A stretch of 64,000 nucleotides of DNA. It comes from JBBITI01 sp963735055 (GTDB lineage: Bacteria; Chloroflexota; Dehalococcoidia; Dehalococcoidales; UBA2162). The notes under the pieces were generated by a model. It did not search any database. It was not told where the DNA came from and saw only the letters and a list, made by a program, of their open reading frames with translations. Numbering within the stretch: position 1 is the first letter of the stretch; the number at the start of each line of letters is the position of its first letter. Shown here in pieces: positions 1 through 9,564 of this stretch. The DNA lies in assembly GCA_963735055.1 (NCBI GenBank), contig CAVTJN010000019.1, positions 62,001-126,000 on the forward strand, written 5' to 3'. A program made the position numbers and the translations under genes.

Positions 1-2
1 TT

Positions 3-1817
3 TCCTTCATGCGCGCCTTCGATACGGCGACCGATGTCATCAAACAGGGGGGGATGCGGCGGGGGGCCAACATGGCCATCCTCAGCGTCGACCATCCCGA
101 TATCATGCGTTTCATCACCGCCAAGGAAGATCCCAACGTGTTCACCAATTTCAACCTCTCGGTGGCGGTGACGGCCCGCTTCATGGAGGCGGTCAACAAC
201 AGCGCCAAGTACGATCTGGTGAATCCGCATACCGGGGAGGCTACCGGAAAGCTCAATGCCAGGGAAGTATTCGACAAGATCGTGGCCTCCGCCTGGAAGA
301 CGGGCGATCCCGGGATCATCTTTATCGACCGCATAAATGAGAAGAATCCCACCCCGCAACTGGGGCGGATTGAGAGCACGAATCCGTGCGGCGAGCAGCC
401 GCTCCTGCCCTACGAATCATGCAATCTGGGATCGATCAATCTCTTTCGCATGCTGCGCCGGAAGAGCGCCCCGCATGCCGGCGTCGAGGTTGACTACGCC
501 CGCCTGGCCCGGACCGTCAAGTCGGCGGTCCGTTTCCTCGACAACGTCATCGACGTCAACAACTTCCCGCTGCCCGAGATCGCCGCCATGACCCGGAAGA
601 CGCGCAAGATGGGGTTGGGGGTGATGGGCTTCGCCGACATGCTGCTGCAGATGGGTATCCCGTACGATTCGGAAGCGGGTATCGCGGTGGCGACCGACGT
701 GATGCGCTTCATAAACGACGAGGCCTTGAAAGCCTCGGTGGAACTCGGCGCGGAGCGCGGCGTGTTCCCGGCGTTTGCGGGCAGCGTCTACGATGCGCCC
801 GGCGCGCCGAGGGTAAGAAACGCGTCGCGGACGACCATTGCGCCCACCGGCACCCTCAGCATCATCGCCGGGTGCTCCAGCGGCATCGAGCCCCTTTTCG
901 CCTTGAGCTTCACCCGGAACATTCTCGATGGCGCCAATATGATCGAGGTCAACCAGGTCTTCGAAGAGGCCGCCCGGCACGGCGGTTTCTATTCGGAAGA
1001 ACTGATGAAGAAACTGGCCGCCGGGACGAGGCTCCACGATGTCGAGGGTATTCCGGAGGCGGTCAAGCGGGTGTTTGTGACCGCCCACGATATCGCCCCG
1101 GAGTGGCACGTGCGCATGCAGGCCGCTTTCCAGAAGTCGACGGACAACGCCGTTTCCAAGACGGTCAATTTCCCGCGCGAAGCCACCGCGCAGGACGTGG
1201 GCAAAGTCTACCAGATGGCGTACGAGCTCGGGCTCAAGGGCATCACGATCTACCGGGACGGCTCCCGCGAGGCGCAGCCCATGAGCACCAAGCCGGCGGA
1301 GAAGAAGGTGGAGGCGGGGGCGGGGATCACGCCCCGCCGGCGCCCCAAGAAGACCACCGCCTTCGTGGAAAAGGTCACCACCGGATGCGGGAGCATGTAC
1401 ATCACGGTGGCCTCGGACGACAAGGGTCTGTGCGAAGTCTTTGTGTCCCTGGGTAAGGCGGGCGGGTGCGCCTCCGCCCAACTGGAAGCCACCGGCCGGC
1501 TCATCTCGCTGGCGCTGCGGTCGGGGGTCGACCCGGCCGAGGTGGTGAAGATGCTCAAGGGTATTCGCTGCCCCTCGATCGCCTGGGAAGAGGGGAAGTC
1601 GGTGCTTTCCTGTGCCGATGCCATCGCCACCGTCCTGGACAGCCATCTCAGCGGCCAGGCGGCGGCCCAGGGCAACGTCCAGGGAGCGGTCGCTCCGGCT
1701 GCGGTCGAGGCCGGTCCGGTCAAGAATATCGCCGGGCAGTGCCCCGATTGCGGCGGGCTCCTCAGATATCAGGAAGGCTGCTTCATCTGCCCCGCCTGCG
1801 CCTACACCAAGTGCTAG
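3..1817 (+). CDS. nrdJ: Adenosylcobalamin-dependent (class II) ribonucleotide reductase, 3' part
   Basis: Reduces ribonucleotides to deoxyribonucleotides with a B12-generated thiyl radical, so it needs neither oxygen nor a partner subunit. The gene is cut by the window start: the reading frame is open from base 3 and the first visible residues (GGMRRGANMAIL) are internal to the family, so the N-terminal part with the first redox Cys is missing. Visible motifs are NPCGEQPLLPYESCNLGS with the presumed radical Cys codon at 420-422, PTGTLSIIAGCSSGIEP around 844-890, and a C-terminal CPDC...CPAC zinc-ribbon-like tail at about 1740-1815 typical of long NrdJ proteins. Its stop codon interlocks with that of acpS on the other strand in the sequence gctagc. 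Confidence 0.95.
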   Translation, partial: SFMRAFDTATDVIKQGGMRRGANMAILSVDHPDIMRFITAKEDPNVFTNFNLSVAVTARFMEAVNNSAKYDLVNPHTGEATGKLNAREVFDKIVASAWKTGDPGIIFIDRINEKNPTPQLGRIESTNPCGEQPLLPYESCNLGSINLFRMLRRKSAPHAGVEVDYARLARTVKSAVRFLDNVIDVNNFPLPEIAAMTRKTRKMGLGVMGFADMLLQMGIPYDSEAGIAVATDVMRFINDEALKASVELGAERGVFPAFAGSVYDAPGAPRVRNASRTTIAPTGTLSIIAGCSSGIEPLFALSFTRNILDGANMIEVNQVFEEAARHGGFYSEELMKKLAAGTRLHDVEGIPEAVKRVFVTAHDIAPEWHVRMQAAFQKSTDNAVSKTVNFPREATAQDVGKVYQMAYELGLKGITIYRDGSREAQPMSTKPAEKKVEAGAGITPRRRPKKTTAFVEKVTTGCGSMYITVASDDKGLCEVFVSLGKAGGCASAQLEATGRLISLALRSGVDPAEVVKMLKGIRCPSIAWEEGKSVLSCADAIATVLDSHLSGQAAAQGNVQGAVAPAAVEAGPVKNIAGQCPDCGGLLRYQEGCFICPACAYTKC

Positions 1818-2182
1818 CGAAGGGCGTCGGCAATCACGCTGGCAACGGCGTATTCCCGGGAATGCGACAGGCTGATGGCGAACTCGGTGAGGCCCAGGGT
1901 GCCGGCCTTGGCCAGGGCCTTGCCGTACAGCCGGACCACCGGCTCGCCGCTGGGCATGGCCAGGATCTCGATCTCGCGCCATCCGATCCCTTTGACGCCG
2001 GTGCCGAGCGCTTTCATGACCGCTTCTTTGCCGGCAAACCGGACCGCCAGCCGGTTTGCCATTTCTTTACATAACAGCAGCTCAGCTTCGGTGTAGACGC
2101 GGTTCAGAAACCTGGTCCCATGCCGCTGCACGGCCTGTTCAATGCGGCCGATTTCCACGATATCAACGCCGATACGGTGCAA
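1814..2182 (-). CDS. acpS: Holo-[acyl-carrier-protein] synthase
   Basis: Transfers 4'-phosphopantetheine from CoA to apo-acyl carrier protein in the cytoplasm, activating it for fatty acid synthesis. The 122-residue product has the family's N-terminal GVDIVEIGRIE metal/CoA motif and the second motif RFAGKEAVMKALGTG. I chose the TTG start at 2182-2180 because AGGAG lies 8 bases upstream and because the family normally begins with a short stretch just before xxIGVDIVEI; a longer in-frame extension to 2233 has no family support. It is convergent with nrdJ and the two stop codons overlap by two bases. Confidence 0.93.
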   Translation of the reverse strand: MHRIGVDIVEIGRIEQAVQRHGTRFLNRVYTEAELLLCKEMANRLAVRFAGKEAVMKALGTGVKGIGWREIEILAMPSGEPVVRLYGKALAKAGTLGLTEFAISLSHSREYAVASVIADALR

Positions 2183-2329
2183 CCCTGTTTCTCCTGGGGC
2201 GGACGATGGTCGCATTCTACCATGGTCCGGCAATCTTGAGAATGCTGCGTGCGAATCCGGAAGTAGTGTACTACTACATGCCCGTCAGGGTGGTGTTCTC
2301 GGTCCCGCTTCAGGGGCGGTCGAACGGGC

Positions 2330-3529
2330 CTACGCGGGTGGCCGGTTGCGGACCGGGTCTTTGAGCAGGACGAAGGTCAGAATCGCGCCGATGACGGCCG
2401 AGGCGGTGCCGATGATCAGGAAGGTCGGGGTCGGTCCCAGTCTGGTCCAGACCACCCCACCCATCGCCATCCCCACGATCACGCCGAGGTCCTCACAACC
2501 ACCGTAGATGCCCATGGCCGTGCTCTGGCGCTGGCGGGCGATGTTCTCCGAAAGCAGGGCCACCGCGGCCGGACCGAACATGGCGCCGCCGGCGCTCTGA
2601 ACGATCATGCCGGCGGCCAGTTGGGGAAATCCGGTTGAGAATCCGACGATGGCCTGGCCGGCGGCGGTCACCAGCAATCCGGCGATCATCATGGTGCGCT
2701 TGCTGCTCCGGTCGGCCACGATACCCATCGGTACCAGCATGACCGCGTTCACCACCGCCCCGATAGTGAAGATGATGCCGACCTGCGAGAACGACAGGCC
2801 GGCGACCTCCCGGGCGAGCAATGAAATGTATGTGCCCAGGCCGATGGCGGCGAAATATAGGAGGGCGATGGCCGATTGCGAGATGAAGGCGCGTTGCCGG
2901 TAGAGGGGGGGCGTTCTCTCCGTGACCGCGGCGACGGCGGTCAGAGCGGCCGTCGCCGCCCGGCTGCGTTCGGGCGACTTCTTGACCGCCAGCAGCACGA
3001 TGGCGCCGGCGATGAGGCCCACGGCGGTGGCCGCGTAAAACAGCCAGGGGTAACCCCGCAGGTCAACCAGGAAGCCGCTGGAGAGCGTACCCAGGCCGCG
3101 GAACCCGGCCATGGCGGCTCCGTAGATGGCCATGAAGGTCGCCTTCTGGGCGAACGGTATTACGGTGCCGATATAGCCGCGTCCGGGGCCGAATATGGCC
3201 GCCCGGACGATTCCCCAGATGAAGAAGACGGCGAATATCATGGCCGGGTTGGTGACGAAGACGAAGGAAAGGACCAGCGGGGCGCACAGGAAGGTGCCGA
3301 TAAGCAGCGGTATTTTCAGCCCCACGCGGTCGGCGAGCCAGCCGCCGGCGCTTTCGCCCAGCACCATGCCGGCCATCCCGGCCGAGAACATGAACCCGAG
3401 CGTGGCCGGGCTGATACCCAGCGAAGTGAGGTAGAGCGGTAACATCGGTTGGAGCAGGGCCATCGCCATGCTTGCCAGTCCGACGGTCGCGATCACCGCG
3501 ACCAGTTCGCGGGTGATAATCTTCTTCAT
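2330..3529 (-). CDS. MFS transporter, drug-efflux type
   Basis: Integral membrane secondary transporter of about 399 residues with roughly 12 hydrophobic segments. The loop after the second helix (GGWLADRVGLKIP) matches the MFS signature G-x-x-x-D-R-x-G-R/K, and a second related loop (GIVADRSSKR) follows helix 8, as in the two-fold MFS architecture. The substrate cannot be read from sequence; the overall look is that of multidrug or small-molecule exporters. The ATG at 3529 is preferred over an in-frame TTG at 3553. A TATGAT box sits about 12 bases upstream of the ATG, so the transcript may be nearly leaderless; no ribosome binding site is visible for either start. Confidence 0.85.
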   Translation of the reverse strand: MKKIITRELVAVIATVGLASMAMALLQPMLPLYLTSLGISPATLGFMFSAGMAGMVLGESAGGWLADRVGLKIPLLIGTFLCAPLVLSFVFVTNPAMIFAVFFIWGIVRAAIFGPGRGYIGTVIPFAQKATFMAIYGAAMAGFRGLGTLSSGFLVDLRGYPWLFYAATAVGLIAGAIVLLAVKKSPERSRAATAALTAVAAVTERTPPLYRQRAFISQSAIALLYFAAIGLGTYISLLAREVAGLSFSQVGIIFTIGAVVNAVMLVPMGIVADRSSKRTMMIAGLLVTAAGQAIVGFSTGFPQLAAGMIVQSAGGAMFGPAAVALLSENIARQRQSTAMGIYGGCEDLGVIVGMAMGGVVWTRLGPTPTFLIIGTASAVIGAILTFVLLKDPVRNRPPA

Positions 3530-3630
3530 GCGGAAGAAATCATCATACCACAACCGGTGGCGGGGGAGGGGCGGCGGGAGAAGCCGAACGGTTGCCCGGC
3601 CCTACCCTTTTTGCTAACATTCACCGGGAT

Positions 3631-3715
3631 GGGGGAGTGCTGGAATTGGCAGACAGCCTGGACTTAGAATCCAGTGCCGCAAGGCGTGGGGGTTCAAATC
3701 CCCCCTTCCCCACCA
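3631..3715 (+). tRNA. tRNA-Leu (anticodon UAG)
   Basis: An 85-base cloverleaf with the long variable arm of class II tRNAs. The acceptor stem GGGGGAG pairs with CTTCCCC at the 3' end (one G-T pair), discriminator A and encoded CCA follow at 3712-3715. The anticodon stem-loop is CCTGGA-CTTAGAA-TCCAGT-like, giving anticodon TAG, which reads CUA-type leucine codons. The T arm is GGGGG-TTCAAAT-CCCCC. It lies alone between an MFS gene and an ABC exporter, both on the opposite strand. Confidence 0.96.
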
Positions 3716-3734
3716 GAGCAGGTTGGTATACATC

Positions 3735-5555
3735 CTAGTCCAGCTTCCACCCCACGTTCTCAAGCTGCCTGTAGACGCTGTACCAGCCTGCTTGCCCGGC
3801 CAGCTTCTCGGGCGTTCCTGATTCGACGATCTTGCCTGAGCCCATGATGTGCACTTCCTGGGCATCGAGGATCCCCGAGAGGCGGTGGCTGATGGTGATA
3901 ATGGTGCGGTTCTGGCTGGCCTGACGGAACGCCCTGATGATCTCCGCCTCGGTGACCGCATCGACCCCGGAGGTCGGTTCATCGAGCAGAAGGATGGGCG
4001 GGTCTGAGACTACGGCCCGGGCCAGCGACAGCAGTTGGCCCTGCCCGCGCGACAACTTGGTACCTTCAACTCCGAGCAGGGTATCGTATCCCTTCGGCAG
4101 GTGCGTAATGAAGTCGTGAAGGCCCACCATGGCGGCGGCTCTCTCGATATCCTCCCGTGGGATAGTGTCATCCCGCAGGGTTATGTTTTCCCTGATGGTG
4201 CCTTCAAAAACGTGGACATTCTGAGGGACGACTCCGATCAGCCGTCGTCGGTCCTTCGCCTCAATCTGGTGGGGGTCGTATCCCAGGATGGCGACGGCGC
4301 CCTGGTCAGGCTTGTAGAGCCCGGCCATCAGGTTGAGCAGGGTGGTCTTTCCGGCTCCGGTACGCCCCACAATGGCCACTCTCGTGCCCCGGCGTACCTT
4401 CAGACTGACGTTTCGGAGCACCGGTTCTCCCTGGCGATAGCCGAAATCGACTCCCTTGACCTCTACGGCGGTCCCGTTGGCGGCGGCGGAAATGTCCACC
4501 GGAACGGGTTGCCGGGCCCACTTCGCCTCCGGCTCTTCCTTAAGTAGTTCGACGATGCGCCGGAGTCCGGCGATGGCCTGCTGGAGGGTCTGGAAATCGC
4601 CGGCTATGGCATCAATCGGCGTGAAGAACCGCGTAACCAGGTCCGCCATGGCAGCCAGACTCCCCAGGCTGATGGCCAATGTCTCCGTCACGCTGGTTCT
4701 TGCTCCAAACCAGATCACAACGGCGATGACTATGGCTCTTATCACCTGCATCACGCAAGGAAAATAGGCGTCATAGACGGCGGCGTTGTTAACGGCCTTA
4801 AGATTGCCTTCAAGCGGCTTCTGGAAACGGTCGCCGTACTCATCCTCTTTGCCATAGGCCTTGATGATCCGCATACCACTGAAAGTCTCCTGCAGAAAGA
4901 CGTTTATGCCGCTGACGGTCCTTCTTACCTGCGTCTGCACGCGCAGGGTATTCTTCCTGAAGTAACTGGATACAAAATAGACCACCGGCGCCGAGACGAG
5001 CACCATCAGGGCAAGCCGGGGGCTGATGGCGAACATCGCCACCAGGACACCGGCGATCTTGAACAGGTTGGTGGGAAGATTATTGAACCCACCCCCACCC
5101 CCGCCAACCCCGGCCGGCGAGAAGACCGTGCTCACCGTTTCCACATCTGACGTGAGGCGGCTGATGGTATCGCCAACCGGAGTCCGGTTGTAGTAGCTCA
5201 TCGGCAACCGGGAAAGGTGCTCGGCCATAAAAAACCGGAGCTGCAGGACCATGTTCTGGCCGATGTACCGGTTAACGAAGACCTGTACGAAACCAACGAT
5301 GCTCGAGCCGATGACCGCCAGAAAGTAAAGGGCGGCGACCAGCGGCAGGCCACTGAGACTGCCGACGTTCAGATTTGAATCGATTATCCTCCTGAGCAAC
5401 AGGGGCGGCGCCAGCTCCAGGAACGTCGCCGCGATGGTTGCCAGAAACATGACCACGAATGCCGGCCACGCGGTGCGGAAAGAATTGGCCAGCGCCCGGC
5501 CCAGCACCCTGAGAACCGTGATGCTCTTCACGTGGGTCCGCTTGATGTCAGGCAT
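3735..5555 (-). CDS. ABC exporter half-transporter, second subunit
   Basis: Fused membrane/ATPase half-transporter of 606 residues, expected to pair with the upstream gene as a heterodimeric exporter of lipids, drugs or peptides. The N-terminal half has about six membrane segments. The C-terminal ATPase has Walker A VGRTGAGKTT, the signature LSRGQ and Walker B ILLLDEPTSGVD, followed by the switch His in TISHRL. I chose the ATG at 5555 because it overlaps the upstream gene's stop region by 8 bases (translational coupling); an extension to 5612 would run back into that gene. The canonical Walker B Glu is present here, so this is probably the catalytically active partner. Confidence 0.92.
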   Translation of the reverse strand: MPDIKRTHVKSITVLRVLGRALANSFRTAWPAFVVMFLATIAATFLELAPPLLLRRIIDSNLNVGSLSGLPLVAALYFLAVIGSSIVGFVQVFVNRYIGQNMVLQLRFFMAEHLSRLPMSYYNRTPVGDTISRLTSDVETVSTVFSPAGVGGGGGGFNNLPTNLFKIAGVLVAMFAISPRLALMVLVSAPVVYFVSSYFRKNTLRVQTQVRRTVSGINVFLQETFSGMRIIKAYGKEDEYGDRFQKPLEGNLKAVNNAAVYDAYFPCVMQVIRAIVIAVVIWFGARTSVTETLAISLGSLAAMADLVTRFFTPIDAIAGDFQTLQQAIAGLRRIVELLKEEPEAKWARQPVPVDISAAANGTAVEVKGVDFGYRQGEPVLRNVSLKVRRGTRVAIVGRTGAGKTTLLNLMAGLYKPDQGAVAILGYDPHQIEAKDRRRLIGVVPQNVHVFEGTIRENITLRDDTIPREDIERAAAMVGLHDFITHLPKGYDTLLGVEGTKLSRGQGQLLSLARAVVSDPPILLLDEPTSGVDAVTEAEIIRAFRQASQNRTIITISHRLSGILDAQEVHIMGSGKIVESGTPEKLAGQAGWYSVYRQLENVGWKLD

Positions 5556-7368
5556 CTGCTTCACTTTCCATCCACGTCTGGGCGGCATAGATCTTCTGGT
5601 ATAAGCCGCCACTGGCCATCAGTTGCCGGTGGTCCCCTTGCTCAGCTACTGTTCCCCTTTGCAGCACGGTAACCAGATCGGCGCCGGTAAAAGATGCCAG
5701 GCGGTGGGAAAAGACCATGATGGTGGTTCCTTTCAGGGACTCCCTTATGCGCTCGATCATCTTCTGCTCAGTGCCGATATCAACGGCCGAGAATGGGTCA
5801 TCCAGGATAAGGACTGGATTTCCGGAGTAAATCGCTCGGGCCAGAGCGACACGCTGCCGCTGGCCTCCCGAGAGCCGCACTCCTCGCTCGCCGACGATCG
5901 TGTCCAGACCCTGGGGGAAGAGCGCCATGTCATCGGACAAGGCGGCGGTATGCACCGCCCTGCCCAGCCGTGCAGTGTCCTGTTCCGATTCCGCCGTCTC
6001 GTGGAAGGTGATATTCTGCCGGATGCTGGCCGAAAACAGGAAGGCATCCTCTCCGGCATAGGCAAAGGTACGCGCCCGCTCCCCGGGAGATAGCGTGCGG
6101 AGACTCCGGCCGTCAACCATGATCTCACCCGAGTAGGGATAGAGGCCGGTGAGCACTGTGGCCAGGGCGCTTTTTCCTGATCCCACCGGGCCGGTTACGC
6201 CCACAAAGTCGCCCCGTTTCACACGGAGATTGATGTTGAGCAACTCCGGGTGGTCCGATCCCGGGTAGCTGAATGACAGGTCCCTTACCTCGATCAGCGC
6301 CGGTTGGTCGGTGCTGACGGCCGGCGTGTGGGGAGGGGTCATTTCAGGGGTGACGGCCGCCACGGGGCTGTCTTCGGATTCACCCAGCTTGTTCTTGATT
6401 CTATCCCACGACGCCGACGCGGCGTGGAACTGGTTGAAGATGCGCGCCGCTACCTGGGTGCGCGCCGCCATCAGGACGAACATGCTTACGTAGGCGACAA
6501 AGGTGCCCACTGTCCAGGCGCCGCCCACGACTTTGTTTCCGCCCATAATGATGACGCCAATGATGCCCAGGGATGCCAGCGCCGCGTATACCGGCATCAT
6601 GGCGTTCTGCAGGAGACCGGTCTTGACGTCCCATTTCATCTGATTGCGGCTGTAGTCCTTCAGTCTCTCAGCTTCAACGTCTTCCCGGCCGAACAGGCGC
6701 AGGATACTAAGACCGCCCAGGGTCCGCTGCACATGTGAGGCGACGATCGAAGCCGCTTTACGCGAGTTCAAGGAATAGCGGTAGACGGGATGCCTGACAA
6801 GTTCAGCGACGGCTATGGCAACCGGAATGGGAATGGACGCGATCAGGGTGATGCGCCAATCGTACCACAGCAAAACGACAAAATAGGAAATCATGAGCAG
6901 CCCGGTATCCCAGCCTTCATTGATGGTCTGTTGCAGGGTGTTGGTGATCTGGTCGACGTCACCGACTGTCCGGGACATCAGATCGCCTACCGATTCACGC
7001 TCGATCCGGGCCATCGGATACTTCAGCACCCGGGACAGCAACCCCGCCCGCATGTCGCTGGCCATGCGGTTGGTCATCACCCTGAGGTACCACCGTTTGA
7101 CATACCGGCCGTACTGGAAAAAGACGGTAACCAGGCCAAAGCTGATAACCAGCAGGAGCAGGCTCCTGACCCGCTCCGGAGTGACGCCGTCCGTCTCCAG
7201 ACGTCCGGCAATGTCAAGCATCTTCCCCAGGAGAATGGGGCCGGCCACGATGACGGTGTTATAGATGATCCCCCCGGCGGTCTGTATCCAGAAATACCGC
7301 TTGTATTTCCTGAGGTAGGATATCAGCCGCAGCGGGTTGTCCCGCGGCAGTTCAAATCTGGCAAGCAT
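5548..7368 (-). CDS. ABC exporter half-transporter, first subunit
   Basis: First gene of a two-gene exporter operon, also 606 residues. Transmembrane domain followed by an ATPase with Walker A VTGPVGSGKSALA, signature LSGGQRQR and Walker B VLILDDPFSAVD. The residue after the Walker B Asp is Asp rather than the catalytic Glu, a common mark of the degenerate nucleotide site in heterodimeric ABC exporters; the partner carries DEP. Start chosen at the ATG at 7368 because GGAG lies 7 bases upstream; an in-frame extension to 7407 lacks support. A winged-helix regulator gene at 7738 is transcribed divergently and is a candidate regulator by position only. Confidence 0.92.
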   Translation of the reverse strand: MLARFELPRDNPLRLISYLRKYKRYFWIQTAGGIIYNTVIVAGPILLGKMLDIAGRLETDGVTPERVRSLLLLVISFGLVTVFFQYGRYVKRWYLRVMTNRMASDMRAGLLSRVLKYPMARIERESVGDLMSRTVGDVDQITNTLQQTINEGWDTGLLMISYFVVLLWYDWRITLIASIPIPVAIAVAELVRHPVYRYSLNSRKAASIVASHVQRTLGGLSILRLFGREDVEAERLKDYSRNQMKWDVKTGLLQNAMMPVYAALASLGIIGVIIMGGNKVVGGAWTVGTFVAYVSMFVLMAARTQVAARIFNQFHAASASWDRIKNKLGESEDSPVAAVTPEMTPPHTPAVSTDQPALIEVRDLSFSYPGSDHPELLNINLRVKRGDFVGVTGPVGSGKSALATVLTGLYPYSGEIMVDGRSLRTLSPGERARTFAYAGEDAFLFSASIRQNITFHETAESEQDTARLGRAVHTAALSDDMALFPQGLDTIVGERGVRLSGGQRQRVALARAIYSGNPVLILDDPFSAVDIGTEQKMIERIRESLKGTTIMVFSHRLASFTGADLVTVLQRGTVAEQGDHRQLMASGGLYQKIYAAQTWMESEADA

Positions 7369-7737
7369 GCCGCTTCTCCAGTATCGTGACCGGTCGGCCA
7401 CCGTCACCCGGCTTCAGTCCTGATACACATAGCATCAAAGCAGACTGTCCATGCCCCTGTCTCCGCAGTGACTTGTAACATACCCGGCATGGTGGTGCAA
7501 GTGACGTTGCCGGACGCGTCTTCGCGGCCCGGGCCAACAATCCAGATGGAACCCGTAGCAGCAGCTACGGTCGACAGGCGGCAGTATGCTACGTACATCA
7601 AAAGACGATGCAAAATATACGACGGATGTACTTGTGCGTGGCACTTGGGTAGCACAGAATGGTGTCACAGGTCAGCGATACCGGATGAAGGATCGATTGG
7701 GGGGGAGACACGTAGTGAAGCCGTACGGAGGCCAACG
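7369..7737. other. Divergent intergenic region, no gene seen
   Basis: About 370 bases between the ABC exporter operon (minus) and the winged-helix regulator (plus). I see no conserved coding sequence; open frames here do not resemble known proteins. It should contain the promoters of both flanking units. Confidence 0.4.
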
Positions 7738-8316
7738 ATGGGTAATCAGCAGCCGCGGGAACTAAACACTATCGAGTACAACGCCGCGCGCGCCTTGGCA
7801 TGGGACGTTGCCGGGTCGGCCGCTATCGGAGCGTCGGCGCCGGCCCCCATCCTCCTCCGGCTGATCGTGTCGGGAGACGCCTCGTTCCATATAGGGCAAC
7901 GATCGCCGTGTCTTGATGCCGGATCGATCGGCCCGATTGTGAGCGGGAATGTCTACATATTGGTGCAGTTCGCAAACTCCGATGTCGGGTTTTCACCGCC
8001 ACCGGAGAGCGTCGATGCCGATGCCGGCTGGTTGAGAGTTGACGAAGACCGGAAGATCGTCCACGTTGAAGGAAGGCAGATACTGCTGTCACCAAAGGAA
8101 TATGAAGCGGTCTTGCTGTTTCGCAGCAAGTTCGGGAGCCTGTGTAGCCGGGACGAGTTGATTGAGCGAGTGTGGCCCGAAGTACCCGGCGGGAGAGGGG
8201 TGTCCGAGTCCGCGGTCGACCAGCTCATCCACCGGCTCAGGAAGAAGATAGAAGCTGATCCGGAGCGGCCCAGACACCTCATCAGCCGGAAGGGTTTCGG
8301 ATACCTGATGCTTTGA
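7738..8316 (+). CDS. Winged-helix (OmpR/PhoB-type) DNA-binding regulator without receiver domain
   Basis: A 192-residue protein. The C-terminal 95 residues form a typical Trans_reg_C winged helix: LLSPKEYEAVLLF near its start, the recognition segment SAVDQLIHRLRKKIE and the wing motif RKGFGYLML at the extreme C-terminus. The first 95 residues are not a receiver domain (no Asp phosphorylation motif) and I do not recognise them. The ATG at 7738 is chosen because GGAGG lies 6 bases upstream; the frame is open further upstream to 7468 but without a good start. Probably a one-component regulator, possibly of the divergent ABC exporter. Confidence 0.75.
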   Translation: MGNQQPRELNTIEYNAARALAWDVAGSAAIGASAPAPILLRLIVSGDASFHIGQRSPCLDAGSIGPIVSGNVYILVQFANSDVGFSPPPESVDADAGWLRVDEDRKIVHVEGRQILLSPKEYEAVLLFRSKFGSLCSRDELIERVWPEVPGGRGVSESAVDQLIHRLRKKIEADPERPRHLISRKGFGYLML

Positions 8317-8511
8317 CTATGGGGACCATACCGGAGCAGTATCCTGCGCGTTGTTATCGGTCAGGTTCCCCTGCCCTCCAAATGTCCATTTGAGGGTGGC
8401 GGCTCACCGCTTGTTGAGTCCGCAATCTCAGGTCAAATCGGGTCCCTCCTCGATGCCTACTGAGATAAGTGCACATTGGAACGGCAGCAGCGGTCTCCCG
8501 TGTCCAGTGTC

Positions 8512-8541
8512 CTGACTCCCCTGGTCGCCTGGGACTATAAT
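8512..8541 (+). promoter_or_regulatory. Candidate sigma-70 promoter of the YegP-like gene
   Basis: A perfect -10 hexamer TATAAT at 8536-8541 follows a weak -35-like CTGACT at 8512-8517 with 18-base spacing, 33 bases upstream of the ATG at 8575. A strong AAGGAGG ribosome binding site lies just before that ATG. Confidence 0.5.
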
Positions 8542-8574
8542 ACTTGCAGGCAATACCATGAAGGAGGAGTTGAC

Positions 8575-8754
8575 ATGGCCGCAAAATTCGAATTGTACAA
8601 GGATGCCAAGGGTGAATTCCGCTGGAGGCTGGTAGCGTCTAATGGGCAAACCATCGCCAACGGAGGAGAGGGCTACAAAGCAAAGGAAAGCGCCAAGGAT
8701 GGTATAGAATCCGTCAAGAAGAATGCGCCGACCGCCGAAATCGTAGAGCAGTAA
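8575..8754 (+). CDS. YegP/DUF1508 family small protein
   Basis: A 59-residue single-domain protein with the DUF1508 pattern: KFELYKDAKGEFRWRLVASN, a central NG-x-x-IANGGEGY turn and ESVKKNAP near the end. Family members are usually about 50 residues per domain and often occur as tandem duplicates; this has one copy. Molecular function is not established. The start is set by a strong AAGGAGG Shine-Dalgarno 7 bases upstream of the ATG. It heads a run of small plus-strand genes. Confidence 0.88.
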   Translation: MAAKFELYKDAKGEFRWRLVASNGQTIANGGEGYKAKESAKDGIESVKKNAPTAEIVEQ

Positions 8755-8898
8755 GGCAACGTGGCCATTTCCCTCAGGGCTTCTGGCAACGCCGGAAGCC
8801 CTCGCATTCCCAAGAGCACTTCAATATCGCGCTTACACGGGAGCTGGTAAAAGCTCCATGATCCCGGACCGGCAATAACCGAATCGAGGTGGAACCAG

Positions 8899-9264
8899 AT
8901 GGAATTGACAGATCTCTTGACCAAACAACTGGGGGTGAAGGAAGCGCAAGCCCAAGGTGGAGCCGGGCTGCTCTTCAAGCTGGCCAAAGACAAATTGGGA
9001 GCCGGGGATTTTTCCAAGGTGTCGTCGGCAGTCCCCGGCATGGACGGTCTGCTTGCTGCTGCGCCATCCGGAGGTGGGGGCATGCTGGGTGGACTGGGCA
9101 AGATGTTTGGTGGCGGCGGGGGATTGGCGGGCGTGGCCGGCGGATTCTCCAAGCTGGGATTGGATAGTGGCATGGTGGCCAAGTTTGTCCCCATCATTCT
9201 CCAGTTCGTCCAGAGCAAAGGAGGGGATGGAGCCAAAGGGCTGCTGGAGAAAGCGCTGAAATAG
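8899..9264 (+). CDS. DUF2780 family protein
   Basis: A 121-residue protein rich in Gly and Ala. It opens LTDLLTKQLGVKEAQAQGG, continues with LLFKLAKDKLGAGDF and SAVPGMDGLL, then has a glycine-rich linker (two runs of four to five Gly) and an amphipathic C-terminal helix. This order matches the DUF2780/VcgC-VcgE family, whose function is unknown. No signal peptide is evident with this start. It is followed 87 bases later by a zinc-ribbon gene on the same strand. Confidence 0.8.
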   Translation: MELTDLLTKQLGVKEAQAQGGAGLLFKLAKDKLGAGDFSKVSSAVPGMDGLLAAAPSGGGGMLGGLGKMFGGGGGLAGVAGGFSKLGLDSGMVAKFVPIILQFVQSKGGDGAKGLLEKALK

Positions 9265-9351
9265 GTGTCCAGGGCAGGCGATCGCCATCCGAGTCAATGT
9301 GGTCGCATTACCGGCGACGCACGTTTATTCTGATTGGGAGGTAAACGAAGG

Positions 9352-9564
9352 ATGCCTGACAGGAAAGCGAAGATCATTTCGGAACCCAGTCCCGGGACAA
9401 GGCCAATCATCGACCAGAAGTCATTGCCCGTGGCCGTCAGCAGCGGTGACGTTAACGTCCAATGCGGCTCTTGCGGGACCGTCCTGATTCAGGGCATGAT
9501 TGGCACGGAATTTGCCGGCATTGTGATTAAGTGCCCCAGGTGCGGGCAATTCAACGAGATGTAG
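9352..9564 (+). CDS. Small zinc-ribbon protein
   Basis: A 70-residue protein whose C-terminal half contains two Cys pairs, CGSCG and CPRCG, separated by about 20 residues, forming a probable zinc ribbon resembling the Com/YgiT type of treble-clef ribbons. The N-terminal 30 residues are polar and probably disordered. Start at 9352 chosen because GGGAGG and GAAGG stretches lie just upstream. Function unknown; could bind nucleic acid or protein. Confidence 0.7.
   Translation: MPDRKAKIISEPSPGTRPIIDQKSLPVAVSSGDVNVQCGSCGTVLIQGMIGTEFAGIVIKCPRCGQFNEM

Noticed and set aside
417..1982. Long open frame of 521 codons antisense to nrdJ
   Set aside because: It mirrors the codon structure of nrdJ in high-GC DNA, is rich in Arg/Gly/His and has no family resemblance.
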